This document shows, piece by piece, positions 23,792 through 38,989 of a stretch of DNA of 64,000 nt (position 1 is the stretch's first letter; each line of letters starts with the position of its first letter). Below the pieces are notes generated by a model, which was given only the letters and a program-made list of their open reading frames with translations, did not search any database and had not been told where the DNA came from. Made by a program: the position numbers and the translations under genes. Source of the stretch: Actinoplanes sp. NBC_00393 (lineage in GTDB: Bacteria > Actinomycetota > Actinomycetes > Mycobacteriales > Micromonosporaceae); the NCBI RefSeq assembly GCF_036053395.1, contig NZ_CP107942.1:9084001-9148000 (forward strand). The letters are read 5' to 3'.

Positions 23792-24186
23792 TGACGGACG
23801 TTTCGGAGCCGCAGACCTTCCGGGTGACCCGGGCGGATCTGGTCCGCTACGCGGGTGCCTCGGGGGACTTCAACCCGATCCACTGGAGTGACCGGATCGC
23901 CACCGGCGTCGGGCTGCCGGGTGTCATCGCCCACGGCATGTTCACCATGGCCCTGGTCGGTCGCGCCGTGACCGCGTGGGCCGGCGCGGCGGACGCGGTC
24001 GTCGAGTTCAGCGTGCGGTTCAGCCGCCCGGTTCCGGTGCCGGACACCGACGAGGGCACCGAGGTCGTCGTGACCGCGGCGGTCAAGGAGGTGACCGCCG
24101 AGGGACACACCCGGCTGAGTCTCACTGCCACGTGCAACGGCGACAAGGTACTGTCCTTGGCGCAGGCGCTTGTCAGGAAGCGGTAG
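23791..24186 (+). CDS. hadB: MaoC-like dehydratase, HadB-type catalytic subunit
   Basis: A 131-residue hot-dog protein with the hydratase-2 motif Y-A-G-A-S-G-D26-F-N-P-I-H31, where Asp and His form the catalytic dyad, followed by GVIAHGMFTMALVGR. It should pair with the upstream subunit as a heterodimer. The start is the ATG at 23791, sharing one base with the hadA stop (TGATG), with GGAGG 4 bases upstream. It ends about 80 bases before tRNA-Trp. Confidence 0.9.
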   Translation: MTDVSEPQTFRVTRADLVRYAGASGDFNPIHWSDRIATGVGLPGVIAHGMFTMALVGRAVTAWAGAADAVVEFSVRFSRPVPVPDTDEGTEVVVTAAVKEVTAEGHTRLSLTATCNGDKVLSLAQALVRKR

Positions 24187-24192
24187 CCCGGG

Positions 24193-24222
24193 TTGGGAGA
24201 ACGCCGGGCGTACCCGTACACT
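24193..24222 (+). promoter_or_regulatory. Candidate promoter for tRNA-Trp and secE-nusG
   Basis: TTGGGA (24193-24198), an 18-base spacer and TACACT (24217-24222). It lies directly after hadB and about 46 bases before the tRNA-Trp 5-prime end. Confidence 0.5.
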
Positions 24223-24267
24223 GGTGCGCCGTGGGGCTCTGAGTCGTAACTGACGCAGGTCTCGCAA

Positions 24268-24340
<73 letters not shown>

Positions 24341-24447
24341 CGCAATCCTCCTCGACGTGCCCGCCCGGTGCGCGGTTCGCACAAATTCCGCGTCCGGTCG
24401 AGCGCTGACGGGAACATCAGTACCACCGACGACGGAAGTAGGGCGAA

Positions 24448-24828
24448 GTGGCCGAGAAGGACCGGCCCGGTGACGACGTCCCGGGCGACGACGAGGTGCT
24501 CGCCGACGCCGCCGCCGGCGGTGACGTGCCTGATGACGACACCGACGACGCGCTGGTGAGCCGTGGCGGCGGGACCGCCGTCGCTGAGCGCACCAAGGAC
24601 GAGAGCCCGAAGGCCCGCAAGTCGGGCCGGCGTTCCGGTGTCTTCGGCCGGATCGGTGGCTTCTTCCGCGAGGTCGTGAGCGAGCTCCGCAAGGTCATCT
24701 GGCCGACCCGCCGTGAGCTGCTGACCTACACCAGCGTCGTGATCGTCTTCGTCGTGGTGGTGACCACCCTCGTGGTGTCGCTGGACTACGCCTTCGGCAA
24801 GGGCATCCTCTGGGCGCTCGGCAGCTAG
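24448..24828 (+). CDS. secE: Preprotein translocase subunit SecE
   Basis: A 126-residue SecE. The conserved cytoplasmic amphipathic segment FFREVVSELRKVIWPTRRELLTYTSVV precedes the single membrane helix VVIVFVVVVTTLVVSLDYAF (about residues 97-116). The first 60 residues form an acidic, low-complexity extension (DDD, AAAGGD) typical of actinobacterial SecE. It clamps SecY in the SecYEG channel; secY is also in this window. GTG start at 24448. Followed by nusG after 43 bases. Confidence 0.96.
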   Translation: MAEKDRPGDDVPGDDEVLADAAAGGDVPDDDTDDALVSRGGGTAVAERTKDESPKARKSGRRSGVFGRIGGFFREVVSELRKVIWPTRRELLTYTSVVIVFVVVVTTLVVSLDYAFGKGILWALGS

Positions 24829-24871
24829 CCGGCGACCTGAACTGAAGAGACTTATCTGGAAGTGAGCGAGC

Positions 24872-25585
24872 GTGCCTGAGTACGACGACGAGACCGCGCA
24901 GTCTGCTGACGAGCAGTCGTCGCCGGACATCGACGAGTCGGTGGAGACGGTCGACGTTGCGGCCGTGGCCCAGGCGCCCGAGGCTGACGAGGACTACGAC
25001 CCCGTCAAGGAGCTGCGGCAGAAGCTGCGCTACGCGCCCGGCGACTGGTACGTGGTGCACTCCTACGCCGGTTACGAGAACAAGGTCAAGACCAACCTCG
25101 AGACCCGCATCACGAGCCTCGACATGGAGGACTTCATCTTCCAGGTCGAGGTTCCGACCCGCGAAGAGGTCGAGGTCAAGAACGGCAAGCGCAACCAGGT
25201 GCAGGCCAAGGTCTTCCCCGGTTACATCCTGGTCCGGATGGATCTGACCCCGGAGTCGTATTCGTGCGTGCGCAACACGCCCGGTGTGACCGGCTTCGTG
25301 GGCGCCACCGACCGGGTCGACCGGCCGGCTCCGCTCTCGCTCGACGAGGTGCTGAAGTGGCTGGCCCCGGCCGTCCAGGCCGAGGAGAAGAAGGCGAAGC
25401 CCGAGGTCAAGGTCCTCGACTTCGAGGTCGGCGACTCGGTCACGGTCACCGACGGCGCGTTCGCCTCGCTGCCGGCCTCGATCAGCGAGATCAACGCCGA
25501 CCAGCAGAAGCTCAAGGTCCTGGTTTCGATCTTCGGCCGGGAGACTCCGGTCGAGCTGAACTTCAACCAGGTCACCAAGATCTGA
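24872..25585 (+). CDS. nusG: Transcription termination/antitermination protein NusG
   Basis: A 237-residue NusG. An acidic N-terminal extension of about 55 residues precedes the NGN domain ([49 protein letters not shown]), and the C-terminal KOW domain reads [54 protein letters not shown]. It binds RNA polymerase and links it to Rho or the ribosome. The GTG at 24872 is in frame with the whole domain set. Normally rplK and rplA follow; here only rplA does. Confidence 0.97.
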   Translation: MPEYDDETAQSADEQSSPDIDESVETVDVAAVAQAPEADEDYDPVKELRQKLRYAPGDWYVVHSYAGYENKVKTNLETRITSLDMEDFIFQVEVPTREEVEVKNGKRNQVQAKVFPGYILVRMDLTPESYSCVRNTPGVTGFVGATDRVDRPAPLSLDEVLKWLAPAVQAEEKKAKPEVKVLDFEVGDSVTVTDGAFASLPASISEINADQQKLKVLVSIFGRETPVELNFNQVTKI

Positions 25586-25635
25586 TCGCCGGACAGCCGG
25601 CGATTCACGTGGGAGGGGCCGTATTCGGCGGCCCC
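25585..25635 (+). promoter_or_regulatory. Two hairpins in the nusG-rplA gap, where rplK is expected
   Basis: ATCGCCGG/CCGGCGAT (25585-25604, loop ACAG) starts on the last base of the nusG stop codon. A second stem GGGGCC/GGCCCC (25615-25635) lies just before the rplA ribosome site. The first looks like a terminator or attenuator; the second could relate to L1 autoregulation, which in other bacteria acts upstream of rplK-rplA. The whole gap is 77 bases. Confidence 0.5.
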
Positions 25636-25662
25636 GCCATCTACCACAGGAGTAATTGAGAA

Positions 25663-26382
25663 ATGGCACAGCGCAGCAAGGGCTACCGCAAGGCAGCCGA
25701 GCAGATCGACGCGTCGAAGCTCTACGAGCCCGCCGAGGCGGTCAAGCTCGCCAAGGAGACCAACCCGGTCAAGTTCGACGCCACCGTCGAGGTCGCGATG
25801 CGCCTCGGTGTCGACCCCCGTAAGGCCGACCAGATGGTCCGCGGCACCGTCAACCTGCCGCACGGCACCGGTAAGACCGCCCGCGTGATCGTGTTCGCCC
25901 AGGGTGCGAAGGCCGAGGAGGCCGTCGCGGCCGGCGCCGACGAGGTCGGCACCGACGAGCTCGTCGCCCGGATCCAGGGCGGCTGGCTGGACTTCGACGC
26001 CGCGATCGCGACGCCGGACCAGATGGCCAAGATCGGCCGGATCGCCCGGATCCTCGGCCCGCGTGGCCTCATGCCGAACCCGAAGACCGGCACGGTGACC
26101 ATGGACGTCACCAAGGCGATCAACGAGATCAAGGGCGGCAAGATCACCTTCCGGGTGGACAAGCACTCCAACCTGCACGTGATCATCGGCAAGGCGTCCT
26201 TCTCGGCCGACCAGCTGGTCGACAACTACGCCGCCGTGCTCGACGAGATCCTGCGGGCCAAGCCGTCCGCCGCCAAGGGTAAGTACCTGAAGAAGGTCAC
26301 CATCGCCACCACGATGGGCCCCGGCGTCCCGGTCGACCCGAACGTGCAGAAGAACCTCCGCGCCGAGGGTGCCGACGCCTGA
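25663..26382 (+). CDS. rplA: 50S ribosomal protein L1
   Basis: A 239-residue L1, full length. Typical segments are [57 protein letters not shown] (the signature around [10 protein letters not shown]) and GPGVPVD at the end. L1 builds the mobile stalk at the E site and often represses its own operon. AGGAG lies 10 bases before the ATG. The gene follows nusG directly, without the usual rplK between, and ends at a strong terminator. Confidence 0.98.
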   Translation: MAQRSKGYRKAAEQIDASKLYEPAEAVKLAKETNPVKFDATVEVAMRLGVDPRKADQMVRGTVNLPHGTGKTARVIVFAQGAKAEEAVAAGADEVGTDELVARIQGGWLDFDAAIATPDQMAKIGRIARILGPRGLMPNPKTGTVTMDVTKAINEIKGGKITFRVDKHSNLHVIIGKASFSADQLVDNYAAVLDEILRAKPSAAKGKYLKKVTIATTMGPGVPVDPNVQKNLRAEGADA

Positions 26383-26404
26383 CGGTCCGGCTCGCATCAG
26401 CGTA

Positions 26405-26440
26405 AGAAGGCCCCCGGGGACAACCCCGGGGGCCTTCTCT
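26405..26440 (+). terminator. Terminator after rplA
   Basis: GAAGGCCCCCGGGG (26406-26419) and CCCCGGGGGCCTTC (26424-26437) form a perfect 14-bp stem with an ACAA loop, followed by TCT. Confidence 0.9.
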
Positions 26441-26456
26441 GTGGCAGGCTTCCGCA

Positions 26457-27200
26457 GTGCGTTTCGATGGGATCTGGTTTCGGTACGCCCGACGCGCCGG
26501 CTGGACGCTGCGGGCGGTGGACGCGGCTGTCGAGCCCGGCCAGACGGTCGTGGTGCTCGGCCACAACGGCGCCGGCAAGTCCACGCTGCTGCAACTCGCC
26601 GCCGGCGTGCTGCGGCCGACCCGTGGCGCGGTCCGCGACCGTCCGGCGGTGGTCGGCTGGGTCCCGGAGCGTTTCCCGGCCGCGCAGCCGTTCACCGCGC
26701 TGGGATACCTGCGCGCGATGTCCGACCTCCGCGGTCTCCCGGCCGGGGCGGCCGACCACTGGATCGAGCGCCTCGGTCTGACCGAGCACACGCACACCCC
26801 GCTCGGTGACCTCTCCAAGGGCACGGCTCAGAAGGTCGGCCTGGCCCAAGCTCTGCTCACCCCACCCGGTCTGCTCGTGCTCGACGAGCCCTGGGAGGGC
26901 CTGGATGCCGCCTCCCGCCAGCTCGTCCCGCAGATCGTCGCCGAGGTCACGGCGGCCGGGGGAGCGGTTCTGGTCAGCGACCACCGCGGCGAGATCGCCG
27001 GCCTTCCGGGTGCGATCCACTGGACGGTCCGGGGCGGTGAGCTGCACGAGGATCCGGCCGAGCCGGACGCGGTGGACGAGGTGATCGTGGAGGTCGCCGT
27101 CCGGCGGCACGAGGCCGCCGAAGCGGTGGTCCGGCTGCGTGCCTCCGGTCACCGTGTCTTGGGTGTACGCGAGAACGCCGCTCCCGAGGAGACCCGATGA
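26457..27200 (+). CDS. ABC transporter ATP-binding protein
   Basis: A 247-residue ATPase. Walker A is G35-HNGAGKST43, the signature motif is degenerate as LSKGTAQKV, Walker B and the catalytic glutamate are LLVLDEP, and the H-loop is VSDHRGE. This looks like the ABC-2 exporter class. Its GTG is 17 bases after the rplA terminator, and its ATGA overlap with the permease shows the pair is one unit. The transported substrate is unknown. It interrupts the stretch between rplA and rplJ. Confidence 0.92.
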   Translation: MRFDGIWFRYARRAGWTLRAVDAAVEPGQTVVVLGHNGAGKSTLLQLAAGVLRPTRGAVRDRPAVVGWVPERFPAAQPFTALGYLRAMSDLRGLPAGAADHWIERLGLTEHTHTPLGDLSKGTAQKVGLAQALLTPPGLLVLDEPWEGLDAASRQLVPQIVAEVTAAGGAVLVSDHRGEIAGLPGAIHWTVRGGELHEDPAEPDAVDEVIVEVAVRRHEAAEAVVRLRASGHRVLGVRENAAPEETR

Positions 27201-27895
27201 CCGCCCTGATCCGGATGCGTCTCGCCGGCTTCGTGCGCAGCGGCCGCGCCCTGGCCCCGCTGATCGCCGCGCTGGTGCTCCTCTCCGTCCTCTACGGCGG
27301 CGGCGCCTCCCTGGCCGCCTCGGCCTACGGCTACTCGGCCGTGATGCTCTTCCCGGTCCTGGCCTGGCTCACCAAGCTGATCCTGGACGCCGAGCCGGAC
27401 ATCCAGCGCCAACTGGCCCGCCTCAGCGTCGGCCCGGTGCGCGAGTCCGCCGCCGGCCTGCTCGCCGCTCTGCTGCTCGGCGGCGTCGTGTGCGTCCTCG
27501 CGATGCTGGCGCCGGTGCCGTTCGGCGCCATCCGCGGACCGAACCCGGGCACCACGGAGGCCTCGCTGACAGCCGGCGTCCTGCTGGGTGTCCTTGCTCA
27601 CCTCTTCGCCCTGCTGGCCGCCGTGTCGCTGGGCGCGCTGGCGGGCCGGGCGATCACCCGTCGCGTGCTGCCGGGCGTGGCGGTCCTGGCGACCGGATCG
27701 GTGCTGGCGATCGTGCTCGGCCTGCGCGGTTCGATCGCGCCGTGGCTGGTCCCGCCCGTGATGGCCACCGCCCGGGAGCTGAGCGCGGAGGCAGCGCCGG
27801 CGGTCGGCACATTGGTCCTGCTCAGCGGCTGGACGATCGGCTGGTGCGCGGCTGCCCTGGCCGTCTACGCCGTGCTGCGCCGCGCGCGGGCGTGA
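27197..27895 (+). CDS. ABC-2-like transporter membrane subunit
   Basis: A 232-residue protein with about six hydrophobic segments (for example LAPLIAALVLLSVLYGG, AAGLLAALLLGGVVCVLAML, LLGVLAHLFALLAAVSLGAL, VLATGSVLAIVLGL, GTLVLLSGWTIGWCAAALAVYAVL). It overlaps the ATPase gene by four bases (ATGA) and should form its channel. No substrate-binding protein gene is nearby, which fits an exporter. Confidence 0.85.
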   Translation: MTALIRMRLAGFVRSGRALAPLIAALVLLSVLYGGGASLAASAYGYSAVMLFPVLAWLTKLILDAEPDIQRQLARLSVGPVRESAAGLLAALLLGGVVCVLAMLAPVPFGAIRGPNPGTTEASLTAGVLLGVLAHLFALLAAVSLGALAGRAITRRVLPGVAVLATGSVLAIVLGLRGSIAPWLVPPVMATARELSAEAAPAVGTLVLLSGWTIGWCAAALAVYAVLRRARA

Positions 27896-27911
27896 CCCGG
27901 GACGCTCCGAT

Positions 27912-27940
27912 TTGGTTTCCGTGGCGCGTACGCGTACTGT
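27912..27940 (+). promoter_or_regulatory. Candidate promoter for rplJ-rplL
   Basis: TTGGTT (27912-27917), a 17-base spacer and TACTGT (27935-27940). The predicted start of about 27947 leaves a leader of some 220 bases before rplJ, consistent with an L10-type leader. Confidence 0.6.
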
Positions 27941-27946
27941 TGCTTC

Positions 27947-28160
27947 TCGAAGTTCCACCCATAGACCGCTGGTCGCCGCAGCGACCGTCGTCAGACGGAC
28001 GTCGCGGCCGAAGGTTCCGCAGAGAGCGGGCGACCTGCGCAGGGCGAACGGTTGTGATTCGTGGCGCGCCTCCGGGTGTGCCTGATCCCGCCCCGTGCCC
28101 CTGCGCCGGGGCGTTTTGCTTTGTGCGGACCCCTCTCGACCAGTGGCTGAGCACTGAGAG
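27947..28160 (+). promoter_or_regulatory. Ribosomal protein L10 leader with terminator-like hairpin
   Basis: The long 5-prime region before rplJ contains several pairing segments (for example GGTCGC/GCGACC around 27971-27986) and the stretch AGAGAGCGGGCGACC, in the place where bacterial L10 leaders bind the L10-L12 complex. Near the 3-prime end GCCCC/GGGGC (28097-28112) is followed by GTTTTGCTTT, an intrinsic terminator. The arrangement suggests attenuation by L10(L12)4, as known for the family; the exact fold is not established here. Confidence 0.65.
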
Positions 28161-28169
28161 AGGAGGGAC

Positions 28170-28715
28170 ATGGCGGACAAGCCGGTCCGGGCCGACAAGG
28201 CGTCGGCCGTTGCCGAGCTCACGGACCACTTCCGTGGCTCGACGGCCACCGTGTTGACCGAATACCGCGGCCTCACCGTGAAGGAGCTCACTGAGCTCCG
28301 TCGCGCGCTGGGCACCGAGGCGAAGTACGCGGTCGCGAAGAACACTCTCGCGAAGCGTGCGGCGACTGACGCGGGCATCGAGGGCCTCGACGCTCTGTTC
28401 ACCGGTCCTACCGCGCTCGCCTTCGTGAAGGGCGATGTGGTCGAGGCGGCCAAGGGCCTTCGTGCCTTCGCCAAGGCCCACCCCGTTCTCGTCATCAAGG
28501 GCGGTGTCTTCGAGGGCAAGGCTCTCACGGCGGACGAGGTCAACAAGCTTGCTGACCTCGAGTCCCGTGAGGTGCTGCTGGCCAAGCTGGCCGGCGCTCT
28601 GAAGGCCGGCCTCAGCAAGGCCGCTGCCACGTTCCAGGCGCCGCTCTCGCAGGCGGTGCGCACCGTGGACGCCCTTCGGGCTGAGCGTGAGAAGGACGGT
28701 TCGGCCGAGGCCTGA
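28170..28715 (+). CDS. rplJ: 50S ribosomal protein L10
   Basis: A 181-residue L10, the base of the L7/L12 stalk. The N-terminal domain reads [41 protein letters not shown], followed by [14 protein letters not shown]; the C-terminal helix that binds L7/L12 dimers ends [15 protein letters not shown]. L10 also contacts L11 at the stalk base, which matters because rplK is missing from its usual place. ATG at 28170 with AGGAGG just upstream. Cotranscribed with rplL after 54 bases. Confidence 0.97.
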   Translation: MADKPVRADKASAVAELTDHFRGSTATVLTEYRGLTVKELTELRRALGTEAKYAVAKNTLAKRAATDAGIEGLDALFTGPTALAFVKGDVVEAAKGLRAFAKAHPVLVIKGGVFEGKALTADEVNKLADLESREVLLAKLAGALKAGLSKAAATFQAPLSQAVRTVDALRAEREKDGSAEA

Positions 28716-28769
28716 TGCCTCGCTCGAACCTGTAAACGTCAAGCAAGTACTTAGGAAAGGTTGCCAGAC

Positions 28770-29153
28770 ATGGCGAAGCTCAGCACCGACGAGCTGCTCG
28801 ACGCGTTCAAGGAAATGACCCTGATCGAGCTCTCCGAGTTCGTGAAGCAGTTCGAGGACGTCTTCGACGTCAAGGCCGCCGCCCCGGTTGCGGTCGCCGG
28901 CGTTGCCGCCCCCGGCGCTGCTGCCGAGGCCCCGGTCGAGCAGGACTCCTTCGACGTCGTTCTGGAGAGCGACGGCGGCAAGAAGATCCAGGTCATCAAG
29001 GTCGTGCGTGAGCTGACCGGCCTGGGCCTCAAGGAGGCCAAGGACGCCGTCGAGGCCGCCCCCAAGGCGATCCTCGAGGGTGTCAACAAGGAGAAGGCCG
29101 AGGCCGCCAAGGCCAAGCTCGAGGGCGAGGGCGCCAAGGTCACCCTCAAGTGA
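28770..29153 (+). CDS. rplL: 50S ribosomal protein L7/L12
   Basis: A 127-residue L7/L12. The N-terminal dimerisation domain ([31 protein letters not shown]) leads through an Ala/Pro/Val-rich hinge to the C-terminal factor-binding domain [49 protein letters not shown]. It recruits EF-G, EF-Tu and IF2. AAAGG 9 bases upstream supports the ATG at 28770 over the TTG at 28761. Confidence 0.98.
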   Translation: MAKLSTDELLDAFKEMTLIELSEFVKQFEDVFDVKAAAPVAVAGVAAPGAAAEAPVEQDSFDVVLESDGGKKIQVIKVVRELTGLGLKEAKDAVEAAPKAILEGVNKEKAEAAKAKLEGEGAKVTLK

Positions 29154-29178
29154 TCTAACGCTCTACAGCGTTTTCCGT

Positions 29179-29213
29179 CGATGGCGGCGATCCGTTCGGG
29201 GTCGCCGCCATCG
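29179..29213 (+). terminator. Terminator after rplL
   Basis: A perfect 12-bp stem, CGATGGCGGCGA (29179-29190) and TCGCCGCCATCG (29202-29213), with an 11-base loop. No U tract. Confidence 0.8.
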
Positions 29214-29556
29214 GTGTTCCTGCAGGTCATGAGGTCCGCATCGCAGGACCCGCAAAGCCTGCCAAAGCTCGTTATTCATGCGTTAAGGTCCTTTGGTGCG
29301 CCAGCCGGATGACCGCCGCAGTCCGACCCGCGGCACAGCCCTTGACTGTGTGTCCCCTGACAGGCACGCTGACATCAGCAAGTTTCCGCGCTTGCGACAG
29401 CCACGCTGTGGGTAATCGGTGCATTGCCGATCCTCACAGACCGGCACCCGAGGAGAGTCGCCGCGTTTCTGAGCGGCCCCGCCACCGGCGCTGACCAAGA
29501 ATGCGCAGGTCAGCAGCGGCGGGGACACGTTCCGCGAGCCATCTCAGGGTGCGGGC
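29214..29556 (+). other. Gene-free stretch upstream of the rpoB promoter
   Basis: No supported gene is visible. The sequence is less GC-rich than the flanks. A second, weaker promoter candidate is TTGACT (29342-29347) with CACGCT 17 bases later (29365-29370). A short frame on the + strand (29309-29494) and one on the - strand (29283-29528) lack ribosome sites and family resemblance. Confidence 0.5.
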
Positions 29557-29585
29557 TGGACAGCGGTTAGCCGAGCGGCTACACT
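29557..29585 (+). promoter_or_regulatory. Promoter of rpoBC
   Basis: TGGACA (29557-29562), exactly 17 bases, then TACACT (29580-29585). Both hexamers are close to the principal-sigma consensus. The predicted start is about 29592, leaving a leader of about 135 bases. Confidence 0.65.
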
Positions 29586-29726
29586 GCTAGTTTGCGCTGC
29601 CTTCTGTCTTGATGCCTGTCGGGATATCCATGTGGATAACTTCCCGGGGGCTCATTGGAGTGCACGCAGACCAGTTGCATCAGCAACTCAGCCGCATAGC
29701 AGCACCGGTCCTCGGAAGGACGCATC

Positions 29727-33167
<3,441 letters not shown>

Positions 33168-33172
33168 CGGAA

Positions 33173-33207
33173 AGTGGTCCCCGGTGTTTCACACACCGGG
33201 GACCACT
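33173..33207 (+). terminator. Hairpin between rpoB and rpoC
   Basis: AGTGGTCCCCGGTGT (33173-33187) and its exact complement ACACCGGGGACCACT (33193-33207) form a 15-bp perfect stem with a TTCAC loop. No U tract follows. It could be a partial terminator, a processing site or a stabilising structure; rpoC needs transcription through it, or a promoter of its own. Confidence 0.6.
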
Positions 33208-33256
33208 CCGCCGGCCTTGAATTCACCCGAGCAACGAAACACGAGGGATAGACCAA

Positions 33257-37147
<3,891 letters not shown>

Positions 37148-37161
37148 GGGTTGCTCTCCAC

Positions 37162-37205
37162 ATGGGGCGGTCGCGCATGGCGCGGCCGCCCCATCGGGCT
37201 TTCTA
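37162..37205 (+). terminator. Terminator after rpoC
   Basis: ATGGGGCGG (37162-37170) pairs with CCGCCCCAT (37186-37194), with a second pairing CGCGC/GCGCG inside, followed by GGGCTTTCT. Confidence 0.8.
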
Positions 37206-37215
37206 GAATGGCCGG

Positions 37216-37563
37216 GTGACGCTTCCTGCGGTGCCTACCCGCCATCCGATGGATCCGGAGCCGGTGCCGGCCACGAAGGCCCGTGCCGTCTTCGCGCTCG
37301 GCCTGGTGGGGCTGCTCACCGCGGTCTTCCTGGGCGGCGTGATTCCGGCCACGATCGCTCTGCTGCTGGCCCGGCAGAGTCACCGGGAGGCGTACGCGGC
37401 GGATGGCTACCTGACCGGCTCGGTGTGGCTGCGCCGCGGCCGCAAACTCGCCTGGGCCGCCCTGGTGCTGGCCCTGACATCGCTGGTGGTGGCTGTGATT
37501 GCCGGCCTGCTGCACCTGGCCACGGTCCCCGGCGGACAGGACTTCGCGCCCGGCACGGACTGA
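37216..37563 (+). CDS. Small membrane protein with two helices
   Basis: A 115-residue protein with a short Pro-rich N-terminus and two hydrophobic stretches (about residues 24-51, ALGLVGLLTAVFLGGVIPATIALLLA, and 78-102). The spacing and the ARQSHREAYAADGYLTGS loop recall DUF4190-type proteins, but it is not a clear member. GTG start at 37216 sits shortly after the rpoC terminator. The next gene encodes another Pro-rich membrane protein in the same direction. Confidence 0.65.
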   Translation: MTLPAVPTRHPMDPEPVPATKARAVFALGLVGLLTAVFLGGVIPATIALLLARQSHREAYAADGYLTGSVWLRRGRKLAWAALVLALTSLVVAVIAGLLHLATVPGGQDFAPGTD

Positions 37564-37629
37564 TCCCGCCCACCCGGCGCCGCCTCGGCCGGGCTGCGCG
37601 CCGGCTCGTACGGGTGACATGCTTTCCCT

Positions 37630-38181
37630 ATGACCCAGTACCCGGGGACCGCCTACCCGCCGCCCCCGCACCAGCCGGGCGGTCATCCCGGCCAGGTGCC
37701 GCCCCCGCAGTTCGGCCCCCCGCCGTACGGCGCTCCCCAGCAGTTCGCGCAGCCGCCGATGGTGCCGCCGCCCTCCGCGAGCTGGGAGCTGGAGCGGGTC
37801 GACATGGTCGGCGGGACCGAGTTCGGCCTGGCCCAGCTACGTGTTCCCCCGATCACCTCGGGTCTGGCGATCGGTTCACTGGTCGCCGGGATCGGCGCCA
37901 TCCTGGTGTCGTTCGTGGCCGGTTGCTTCGGCCTGCTCGGCGGCGGGGAGGACTGGGGAGCGCTGGTGACCGGCGCGTTCACACTGCTCTGCGTGCTCGC
38001 CGGCGGCGGGGCGATCACCGCCGGCGTGATCGCGCTGCGGCAGATCCGCCGCTCCGGCCAGACCGGCCGGGTGCGTTTCACCGGACGGGGCCTGGGTATC
38101 GCCGGGATCATCTGCGGCGGGATCGGTGCGGGAATCGGTTTGCTCGCGTTGTTGTTGGGATTGGTGTTGCAGGTGTCGTGA
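37630..38181 (+). CDS. DUF4190-like membrane protein with a proline-rich N-terminus
   Basis: A 183-residue protein. Residues 1-50 are rich in Pro, Gln and Gly (YPPPPHQPGGHPGQVPPPQFGPPPYG), a probably disordered cytoplasmic tail common in actinobacterial membrane proteins. Three hydrophobic segments follow (about 80-100, 112-138, 156-182), with a GVIALRQIRRSGQTGRVRFTGRGLGIAGI loop typical of DUF4190. Function unknown. The ATG at 37630 is the only good start. Confidence 0.7.
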   Translation: MTQYPGTAYPPPPHQPGGHPGQVPPPQFGPPPYGAPQQFAQPPMVPPPSASWELERVDMVGGTEFGLAQLRVPPITSGLAIGSLVAGIGAILVSFVAGCFGLLGGGEDWGALVTGAFTLLCVLAGGGAITAGVIALRQIRRSGQTGRVRFTGRGLGIAGIICGGIGAGIGLLALLLGLVLQVS

Positions 38182-38302
38182 TCGGCCTGCGCGATATCGG
38201 GATCCGGCACCGCGACGATGTCGCGCTGGGCTACCCGGTACACTGGTATACGGAGATGTCCATCGTGGGAGCCCCGGCCAATTAGTGAAGCATGGCCTCG
38301 TT

Positions 38303-38331
38303 TTGACCTGGGTGCTTGCGGTGGGTACGCT
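38303..38331 (+). promoter_or_regulatory. Promoter of the str operon
   Basis: TTGACC (38303-38308), 17 bases, then TACGCT (38326-38331). A good principal-sigma match. The predicted start is about 38338, which puts the palindrome at 38341-38360 at the very start of the transcript. Confidence 0.7.
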
Positions 38332-38340
38332 TTCCCCTCG

Positions 38341-38360
38341 TGCCCGGGCTAGCCCGGGCA
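38341..38360 (+). promoter_or_regulatory. Perfect 20-bp palindrome at the str promoter start site
   Basis: TGCCCGGGCTAGCCCGGGCA is its own reverse complement over all 20 bases. It begins about 10 bases after the -10 hexamer. It may be an operator overlapping the initial transcribed region, or a very stable 5-prime hairpin in the mRNA. Confidence 0.6.
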
Positions 38361-38613
38361 ACTCGTGCGTGCACCCGAATCGGTAGGTACGACGGGTATT
38401 GCGGCACGACGGCCGGGAGTTCGGTGAGAACTCCAGGCACAGAGAGAACAAGACCCGATGCGTGTGACCTTCACGCGCGGCGGGACCGTGAGCCGGACGA
38501 CACGCCCGACCGCGGGTGCGGGACCTTCCCATCCGGGAGGGGCCGGCACACAGAGGCAGAAAAACACGGTGCGGCCGTAAACAGGAAGCGGCCGAAGGGA
38601 GCGGAGAAACCCG
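38361..38613 (+). promoter_or_regulatory. Leader of the rpsL operon
   Basis: About 250 bases of untranslated leader. It contains the hairpin GGAGTTC/GAACTCC (38416-38434) and an 18-base motif at 38499-38516 that is identical in the rpsJ leader (43231-43248) and one base different upstream of infA (56883-56900). A further stem, CCTTCCC/GGGAGGG, follows the motif. An operon-specific protein-binding role is plausible but unproven. Confidence 0.55.
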
Positions 38614-38988
38614 GTGCCCACGATCCAGCAGCTGGTCCGCAAGGGCCGCCAGGCGAAGACGAGCAAGACGAAGACGCCGGCGCTGAAGGGAAGTCCTCAG
38701 CGGCGCGGCGTGTGCACGCGCGTGTACACCACCACCCCCAAGAAGCCCAACTCTGCGCTGCGCAAGGTCGCTCGTGTGAAGCTCAGCAGCCAGATCGAGG
38801 TCACGGCGTACATCCCGGGCGTCGGCCACAACCTGCAGGAGCACTCGATCGTGCTCGTGCGTGGCGGTCGTGTTAAGGACCTCCCGGGCGTCCGCTACAA
38901 GATCGTCCGCGGTTCGCTGGACACCCAGGGTGTCCGCAACCGCAAGCAGGCCCGCAGCCGTTACGGCGCGAAGAAGGAGAAGAGCTGA
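38614..38988 (+). CDS. rpsL: 30S ribosomal protein S12
   Basis: A 124-residue S12 of the decoding centre. The streptomycin loops are wild type: TTTPK43K44PNSALRK and [14 protein letters not shown]. The basic N-terminus ([14 protein letters not shown]) and C-terminus ([15 protein letters not shown]) are complete. GTG start at 38614 with GGAG upstream. It leads the str operon; rpsG begins one base after its stop. Confidence 0.99.
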   Translation: MPTIQQLVRKGRQAKTSKTKTPALKGSPQRRGVCTRVYTTTPKKPNSALRKVARVKLSSQIEVTAYIPGVGHNLQEHSIVLVRGGRVKDLPGVRYKIVRGSLDTQGVRNRKQARSRYGAKKEKS

Positions 38989-38989
38989 C

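Noticed and set aside
23342..24186. Evidence that the organism makes mycolic acids
   Set aside because: hadAB-like genes at this place also occur in actinobacteria without mycolates, so no such claim is made.
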